A stretch of DNA of 64,000 bases from Margaritifera margaritifera (taxonomy: Eukaryota; Mollusca; Bivalvia; Unionida; Margaritiferidae). The translations under genes and the position numbers were made by a program. The DNA is taken from NCBI GenBank assembly GCA_029931535.1, contig JAQPZY010001625.1, positions 2,729,001 through 2,793,000 on the forward strand, written 5' to 3'. Below are positions 57,577 through 64,000 of the stretch, piece by piece. Under the pieces are notes generated by a model, which saw only the letters and a program-made list of their open reading frames with translations, made no database searches and had not been told where the DNA came from. Positions within the stretch are counted from its first letter, which is position 1; the number at the start of each line of letters is the position of its first letter.

Positions 57577-59013
57577 CCAGTATTTAGTATGCATCACTAT
57601 GGTATATTTAGTATGCATCAGTATGGTATATTTAGTATGCATCAGCATGGTATATATTGTATGCATCACTATGGTATATTTATTATGCATCACTATAGTA
57701 TATTTAGTATGCATCACTATGGTATATTTAGTATGCATCAGAATGGTATATATAGTATGCATCAGCATGGTATATTTAGTATGCATCACTATAGTATATT
57801 TAGTATGCATCAGCATGGTATATTTAGTATGCATCACTATGGTATATTTATTATGCATCAGCATGGTATATTTAGTATGCATCACTATGGTATATTTAGT
57901 ATGCATCAGCATGGTATATTTAGTATGCATCAGCATGGTATATTTAGTATGCACCAGCATGCATCACTATGGTATATTTAGTATGCATCACTATGGTATA
58001 TTTTGGTATGCATCACTATGGTATATTTAGTATGCATCAGCATGGTATATTTAGTATGCATCACTATGGTATATTTATTATGCATCAGAATGGTATATTT
58101 AGTATGCATCAGCATGGTATATTTAGTATGCATCACTATGATATATTTAGTATGCATCAGCATGATATATTTAGTATGCATCAGCGTGGTATATTTAGTA
58201 TGCATCAGCATGGTATATTTAGTATGTACCAGCATGCATCACTATGGTATATTTTGGTATGCATCACTATGGTATATTTAGTATGCATCAGCATGGTATA
58301 TTTATTATGCATCAGCATGGTATATTTATTATGCATCAGCATGGTATATTTATTATGCATCAGCATCAAATATTTATTATGCATCAGCATGGTATATTTA
58401 TTGTGATCAGCATGGTATATTTATTATGTATCAGTATAGCATATTTTTCATGCATCAGCATGGTACATTTATTGTGATCAGTATGGTATATTTATTATGC
58501 ATCAGCATGGTATATTTATTGTGATCAGTATGGTATATTTATTATGCAGCAAACAAGTATATATTTAATATTTTGTATGCATCAGCATGGTATATTTATT
58601 ATGCATCAGCATGGTATGCATCAGTATGGTATATTTAGTATGCATCAGCATGGTATATATGTGGTATGCATCAGCATAATATATTTAGTTTGAATCAACA
58701 CATTATACATTTAGTATGCACCAGCATGGTATATATTTAGTATTCACCAGCATGGTATGTATTTTGTATATACAATCATGGTATAGATTTAACATGCACC
58801 AGCATGGTATTGATTTAACATGCACCAGCATGGTATATATTTAGCATGCACTGGCATGGTATATATTTAGTGTGCATCAGCATGGTATATATTTAGTATG
58901 CACCAGCATGGTATATTCTGTATGCATCAGCATGATATATTTAGCATGCACTAGCATGGTATATATTTAGTATGCATTAGAATGGTCTATATTTTGTATG
59001 CATCAGCATGGTA
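57577..59013. repeat. 24-bp minisatellite, about 58 copies
   Basis: Unit 'tatgcatcagcatggtatat' plus 'ttag'. The first 700 bp has 'tttag' and mixed 'catcactatgg/catcagcatgg' units, 58290-58550 has mainly 'tttat' units, and 58700-59013 has longer 'tatatttag' and 'caccagcatgg' units. Both strands stay open in several frames because the unit length is a multiple of three and has no stop. Confidence 0.96.
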
Positions 59014-59677
59014 TAAGCTTATGAGTAGAGGGTAAAATGGAAGCACACTAAATTTGCACCTCTATGATTCTGGTTTTGATCTACAATTGAGGAATATATA
59101 TATATATATAGACACACACACCAGCACACACAAAAAGCTATAAATTTGCCCATCCAGAATACTTTAGTTAAAATATTCTTCAGTTGCATTCATCTTGAAG
59201 ACCTTATTACATGAGTTGAGGTGGGGTGGGGAAGCAATGATTTCAATACTGAGGTACTAGCCCAGCAAGGAGCATGCATGGAATACTGTCTCAAGATCAG
59301 AAATTTTATTATTTTGTTTATACAGGAATTAGACTAGTTATATGAAAGATTACTATCCCAACCAAAGGTTTTCAGTGTTGCACCTTAAGGGAGCCCAGGA
59401 GACATTTTCCCACAGCAAACTGCCAGTGTTCCCCTAAATTTAAGAAATCCCCATATCTTGATCATTACTGTGGAAAAGAAGTACATAAAATGTCCCCATG
59501 ACAGCTCAACCAAGGTGCTACATTAAATATTAGTTGTCCAGGCTAGTTGGACATAAGAACTGTTAACCTCTGAAAATATATGAAGCCATCAAGAATGCAT
59601 TGTATACATTTTTAGAACCTGTTGTGCAATCAATGTAAAACAAGTTTGTACAAATAAGCAACTTTCAGTAAGGATAC

Positions 59678-59819
59678 AATCTAATCCATCGTTAATAAAG
59701 GACATGGGCAGTTTTTTGCTCTTCCTCTTGTTCAAGTGAAGTTTTTTCTCAAGCTGTCTTATCTCCTTCTCCTCAAAATGATTCTGCAGTTCCAATTCTC
59801 TCCTTCTGTCCTCATCTTT
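59678..59819 (-). CDS. NOM1: NOM1 exon 2
   Basis: 142 nt, acceptor 'tgcttttacag', donor 'gatt|gtatcc'. Visible residues 45-91: KDEDRRRELELQNHFEEKE, then IRQLEKKLHLNKRKSKKLP and MSFINDGLD. Highly charged and predicted helical, with a KKLHLNKRKSKK basic cluster that could serve nucleolar import. The following LPxSFxxDGLD(F/Y) motif marks the end of the basic head in NOM1. Confidence 0.93.
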
Positions 59820-61924
59820 CTGTAAAAGCAAAACAGTCATGGGAGTGTTCAAGAACAAGCAGCCCAAGTGGGCCTGAGATCACTCACCTGACTGACATCT
59901 GCCTAACGGCCAATAAATCTGGGTCAGTACAATGTCTTCTGCTTAAATATTTCCAGTGCTTTTGATTCCATATGTTATGAAAACAAATGTTTGAAGATTG
60001 CTATATTTTTTGTATCTTCATCAAGGGGTGCTTTCTGTTAGGTTTGGTCAAATTTTATTTAGCTGGTTTTGGAGAAGCTGTTTAAAGGTTTTTCTACTTT
60101 TATTAAGGGAGATCATATTTGATGGCAGATTGTCATTTTTTTTTTTTCATTTTTTTTAAATTACAAATTTGAAAGAACTTAAGCCAGGATGCTTTCTGTA
60201 AAATTTGATCAAATTCTCTTCCGCAGTTTTGGAGAAGTCATTTAAAGATTTTTTGATTTTCAGTAATGGTGACCATATATGATGATGGATTGGCATCACT
60301 TGTACACAATAGCAGGGCCTTTGTACCAGGATAATCTGTACCCAACTTGTCTGAAACTGGTCAGGATGTTTCTGAGAAGTTCAAAATAGCAATTGTTGGC
60401 AATGGACAGGTTTTTCAGTTTCTGTAACAGCAACCAGAATGCTTTCTGTCAAATTTGATCAAAGTCTATTCAGTTGTTTTGGAGAAGAAGTCACTTAAAG
60501 GTTTTTCTATTTTTAGTAACAGCTGCCATAATTGATGGTTGATCTGAATTCTTTGTACAAATTTGAAAAGACTTTTGCCAGTATGCTTTCAGTCCAATTT
60601 GATCCAAATTCTGTTCAGTGGTTTAGCAGAGGAAGTTATTTAAACATTTTTCTATTTTTATAAATGGTGGCCATATCTGATGGCAGATTGGCATCATTTC
60701 CACAAACCTGAAAGGCCTTTATGCCCAGATGTTCTGTGCTAAACGTGTTTAAAGTTATCAGGAGGCTTTTGAGAAGAAGTAGAAAATAGCAATAATCAAT
60801 GGACGACAGACCGGTTTTTATCTTTTTGATAACATTGGCCATATTTGATGGCAGATTTCTATCACTTGTATAAATTTGCAAATTCTTCAAGCCAGGATGC
60901 TTTCCATCAAATTTGATCAAAATATATTCACCAGTTTTTGAGAAGTTATTTAAAGGTTTTTTTCTAGTTTTAGTAATGGTGACCATATTTCATGGTGGAT
61001 CAGCATCATTAGTACAAACCTGAAGGTCATTTATGTCAGGATGCTTTGTGCCAAGTTTGGTTGAAACCTTTTTTGGTGGATTTTGAGAAGAAATTAAAAA
61101 TAGCAATAAATAATGTTGATGGATGAGACTAAAAACTTAAGTCAAAGTGCCATACCATAAGCAAATCTAAATCTTTCCAACTTCAAAAATATTCTAAAGT
61201 ATAGTGTATGGTTGGACAAATTACCTGTCCAGCAGATTGGGACAAGTTCAAAATTTTGCTGGAAATTAATTTTGTATTGCTTACCCAAATTTTATTTACA
61301 CACACATACACACTCAAAGAAGATTCAGTCTCAGAAAACTGATCATGAAGGTCCAGAACTGACTGACAAATCTCCAAATCAGAGATAAACCATACCTACT
61401 AATTTGCATAGACTTTTCTGTAAAATCAAAGATTTTCTTTAGAAAGTTGTACTACTTTATTCCAGTGTACTGTTTGATTAAAGGTGAAAATTGTGTGAAA
61501 GATAGTGAAGTTCTAACAGTTTGAGTTTGTATATATAATCTATATTACAATTAACCAAGGTGACAGACCATCATCTTAGAGTCAAACAATTTATGTAATA
61601 AATCAAATAGTGCCAGCTAGAAAGTGGATGACAGTCTGAATGAAGAACGCTTGACAGACAGCAGTCTGAATCAACAATGCTTGACAGACAGCTAGTGATA
61701 GGTAAGTGGCGCTCGGAGATTCATCAATTAGGGGTCCACAGAATGCACTGCCGCCCGAGATCCTTGGAGGTCCAAGAACTGAATTTAAGTGTCCAGGATG
61801 TGCAGGTAGCACTTGCCAGAAAGCTCAGCAGCGTATGATAATATTTGGCATCTGATGTTAAATATACACAGATTAGGTGCTTAAAAAATAATTAATAAAC
61901 TAATAAACTCATTCCACACAATAC
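59820..61924 (-). other. NOM1: NOM1 intron 1 of the visible set (2.1 kb)
   Basis: Donor 'aag|gtattg', acceptor at 59820-59821. Mostly the pearl-like element at 59852-61157. The rest (61160-61924) shows a duplicated 'gcttgacagacag' pair near 61650-61690 and otherwise nothing recognised. Confidence 0.85.
59852..61157 (+). mobile_element. Pearl/Helitron-like element with tandem cores, 1.3 kb
   Basis: Opens 'agaacaagcagcccaagtgg' then 'gatcactcacctg' and closes near 'gttgatggatgag' and 'gccataccataagcaa'. In between, 6-7 core units of 144-170 bp carry 'ggccatatttgatggcagat', 'ggcatcatttgtacaaacct', 'caggatgctttctgtcaaat' and 'ttagtaatgg'. Same core as 15100-16260. Its first base lies 32 bp from exon 2. 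Confidence 0.72.
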
Positions 61925-62056
61925 CTTCTGTTCTTGTAACTTTTGCCGTGCCTTTTTCTCTTTCCTAACAGCTTTTGATTTTTTCAGCTTGGCAGATTGT
62001 TTCTTTTTTTTTAACATTTCTCTTTTTTCCTTCTCAATGTCATCTTGGGTGGGAAT
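61925..62056 (-). CDS. NOM1: NOM1 exon 1 of the visible set (internal; start codon outside window)
   Basis: 132 nt, phase 0 at both ends, acceptor 'tgtttctag', donor 'aag|gtattg'. Visible residues 1-44: IPTQDDIEKEKREMLKKKKQ, then SAKLKKSKAVRKEKKARQK and LQEQK. Lysine-rich, as expected for the nucleolar-targeting N-terminal part of NOM1. Having an acceptor site, it is not the first exon. Low complexity means that similarity alone would not prove it, but it joins exon 2 in frame (LQEQK|KDEDRR) with good splice sites. Confidence 0.88.
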
Positions 62057-62708
62057 CTAGAAACAAAAAGAAAAAGTACAAGACATGTTATACAATAGAT
62101 TATATAAGCCACAAACTTAGTTTACAATAATCCGCCATTAAATTGTTATGAAGAGTTAGCAAGTTTGTATGTGTGTAGTACCCTATGATTTGTTTCTTTG
62201 TTATTGAACGGCTGGTGGCAGTGGCTATTTAACCTGGCCTCTGAGTGCATGTGTGTGTGCATATGCACATTGCTGGTTTGTATCCATCCATTTGCAATAA
62301 GTGTCTCTTTACCTACAATGTTAGAGAAATACCTAGAGAAAAAAGTTCCTTTTGCAACCCCAACCAAAAAATAGATACTAATCCTAATTCTAAGCCCTGC
62401 ATTTATCTTTATATATATATTTTTTAAAAACATACCTTTATATATTGGTAATTTCAATATAAGTTGGGGGGATAAAAGGATATCTTACCAACCAAGATTT
62501 TTCCATGGAAATTTGATTTTGAGAAAGGGAGGAATGATTTCAAAACAATTAAACAAGCACTTGTCTTGAATAAGGGTTTCATTTAATTTGCCAAATTCAG
62601 ATATAACATGAGGAATGTTAAGACAACTTGTATACACGAGTCCCAGTCATAATTTAGGCACCAACCAGATTGGGTTGGGGTGGAGACTGTTCTTATAGGC
62701 TAAAGATA

Positions 62709-62929
62709 TACCATATATACTTGCGTATAAGCCGATACCAACTGCAAACTGCATAGACCCAGATCTGCTGTCGCATAATGCGCCAGCAGATCTGGGTCAA
62801 TACAGTTTGTAAGGACTAATCAGTAGAACAAACAACATAGACCCTGATCTGTCGGCCCATTATGCGACGGCAGATCAGGGTCTATGTTGTTTGCATTTTT
62901 ACCCAGCTTATACGCGTGTATATACAGTA
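62709..62929. mobile_element. 221-bp TIR/triple-hairpin element, copy 6 (reverse orientation)
   Basis: Ends 'taccatatatacttgcg' and 'cgtgtatatacagta'. The two internal hairpins appear in the opposite order from copies 1-5, so the copy is inverted. Length again 221 bp. Confidence 0.88.
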
Positions 62930-63830
62930 CTAAAAAACGAGGGCCAACAAATTTCCTTCATCAAATTTGAGACAAGATTAATTAAAAAAGCAAAAAACAA
63001 ACAACAGGTCATATCTGGTGCCCAGTAAGTTGCACTTGTTCACAATGCTTTTGCCACTGTAAGGTCTCAATTAGGAATGCTTGTACCACTCTCTAGGAAC
63101 AGGATTGGAATGAAACGATCCATGCATACAGGCAAGTATATACATGACAACTTTATTTTGCTATAATAGAATGTTACGAATGATGAACTTTGCAATGAAC
63201 ATGAAAGATCTAAATAATACTTATACTAATAATAATAATAATAAAAGTAAGCTGTGTCACTCATGAAGTGAGCTCTAATTGTAATGTATAGCATCTGTCT
63301 AGTGGTCAAAGGAAAACCTTTCATTTCCAGTTTTATATTTCTGGTTTCTCATGATTTACTGCATTTTTGCTTACATACAAGTATTTTGGCAGTGAATGCA
63401 AATTTCAGGATAATGAAACCATAGAAAGCAGATTTAATTTTTCCTTAAAAAACTTCAAATTTTCAAATATATTTTCATTATTTATCACATATATTAATAT
63501 CTACGACCGTGCAAAATCACTCTTATTACACAGGGAAAGAACGCACTTGTGCCCTTATGCAAAACATTCCCATCACATTATGTCCAGTAGATTACCCCAT
63601 GGTATGGATAACCGCCAAATCACTACACAAATGTCGGATGCTGTGCTTTTTTTTGTAGGCTTTATATATTTCATATCAATACAGTGTAATATCATTTTAT
63701 GAGTAATATCTTGCACACAGTAAGTGCTATGTTACCAACTGTTCAATTGAACTGACATACATTCCAGCCAATTTCAGTAAGCAATGTGGCACACAATTTG
63801 GAGGCCATGACAGTCATATGAAGGAATATG

Positions 63831-64000
63831 TTTGGTTTGGTTCTGTGGGGTTTAACACCATTTTTCAGCATATGATAGGCTATACATGGTGGCCAGTATA
63901 TTTGGTGGAGGAAGAACCTGGGAAGACCCCGGGAAGAACCACTGACCCATGGGAAGCTACTGGCAAGCTTTCTCACATACCCAGATTGGTCGAGCTGAGA
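63831..64000 (-). mobile_element. SINE (1825 family), cut by the window edge
   Basis: On the minus strand the tail 'ggtgttaaaccccac' and the central motif 'ttcctccaccaaatatactg' are present. The tRNA-like head lies beyond 64000. It includes an extra 'cccgggaag' duplication relative to the other copies. Confidence 0.85.

Larger units (their letters stand above)
54088..59677 (-). other. NOM1: NOM1 intron 2 (5.6 kb), mostly tandem arrays
   Basis: Donor 'gatt|gtatcc', acceptor at 54088-54089. Three arrays (54470-55165, 55446-56800, 57577-59013) fill about 3.5 kb. Between them are 55170-55445 (a T-run and 'ctct' repeat), 56801-57576 (nothing beyond a stray fragment of the 88-bp unit at 57083-57118) and 59015-59677 (short TA and CA runs). 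Confidence 0.87.
3920..62056 (-). other. NOM1: NOM1 gene span (14 visible coding exons, 5' end missing)
   Basis: NOM1 (yeast relative Sgd1) is a nucleolar protein needed for 18S rRNA processing and small-subunit assembly. In vertebrates it binds eIF4A-type helicases and brings protein phosphatase 1 to the nucleolus. The assignment rests on remembered family sequence: the visible protein follows the animal NOM1 order closely, with hallmarks such as IEELYMSNSR, KNVGFTLRKDD, GRWWIVGSAW, ELARKQRMNTEIRRNIF, CCLQEK.FNPFYAYL and LREGL-like LLHEGLRLFLHHFLL. Fourteen exons total 2490 nt, giving 829 residues plus stop; the human protein is about 860. All introns are GT-AG and phases match at each junction. 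The related MIF4G/MA3 protein CWC22 fits worse. The first exon(s) and promoter are outside the window. Confidence 0.94.
62057..64000. other. NOM1: Upstream NOM1 intron (5' part of gene beyond window)
   Basis: No further NOM1 exon or initiator codon was found. Contains the 221-bp element at 62709-62929 and a SINE from 63831. Nothing recognised in 62060-62705 or 62930-63830. Confidence 0.6.

Noticed and set aside
57556..58477. Overlapping open frames (MHTKYTMLM, HGIFSMHQ, VYLVCISM repeats) on both strands
   Set aside because: 24-bp units without stops keep several frames open; no start context, composition or family match.

Overview
This is a 64 kb piece of an animal nuclear genome that carries most of one gene. 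The gene is NOM1 (nucleolar protein with MIF4G domain 1) and it lies on the minus strand. Fourteen coding exons run from 62056 down to the stop codon at 3920. Every junction has GT..AG sites, and the exons join in phase into one uninterrupted reading frame of 829 residues that ends in a stop. The first coding exon(s) and the promoter lie beyond 64000. The recognisable parts, from N to C terminus, are a lysine-rich head, acidic runs, a candidate PP1-docking motif, a MIF4G domain, an MA3 domain and the conserved C-terminal tail.

The rest is intron and 3' flank, and nearly all of what can be identified there is repetitive. The repeat content points to a bivalve mollusc. Several elements open with an 'aacaag..gctcacctg'-type head, contain tandem core units of about 150 bp and end in a 'gagctaaaaa'-type tail, as in the bivalve pearl (Helitron-related) elements. 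The SINEs have a tRNA-like head, a 'ttcctccacca' central motif and a 'ggcgttaaaccca' tail, which I know from molluscs. The species cannot be named from the sequence.

Layout by region. 1-3919: NOM1 3' flank, with a decayed DIRS-type Gag sequence split by a SINE, and a broken second copy of the last NOM1 exon. 3920-10278: exons 14 and 13; their intron holds three 221-bp hairpin elements, a 38-bp minisatellite, a near-perfect 115-nt hairpin and a pearl-like array. 10279-16495: a fourth 221-bp element, a 1 kb minisatellite of 24-bp units with a clear CpG-decay pattern, a 47-bp array and pearl-like elements. 16496-23417: decayed DIRS reverse transcriptase/RNase H and recombinase pieces. 23418-31384: a 56-bp array, a TIR element with internal 88-bp repeats, a tailed SINE, and a hAT-type MITE with a perfect 8-bp target duplication. 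31385-40669: large 31-bp and 75-bp arrays and (TA)n. 40670-45745: a fifth 221-bp element, a 1.5 kb TIR element, a 71-bp array and the acidic exon. 45746-54087: pearl-like arrays and a 1.2 kb TIR element. 54088-62056: three adjacent arrays (88, 52 and 24 bp units) filling most of one intron, then a pearl-like element ending about 30 bp from an exon. 62057-64000: a sixth full 221-bp element and a SINE cut by the window edge.

No second functional gene was found on either strand. Open frames inside tandem arrays and antisense to NOM1 exons are by-products of sequence composition. The observations most worth following are the uniform 221-bp triple-hairpin family, the CpG-decay minisatellite, the duplicated last exon, the 115-nt intronic hairpin and the inverted repeat that could mask a NOM1 splice acceptor.
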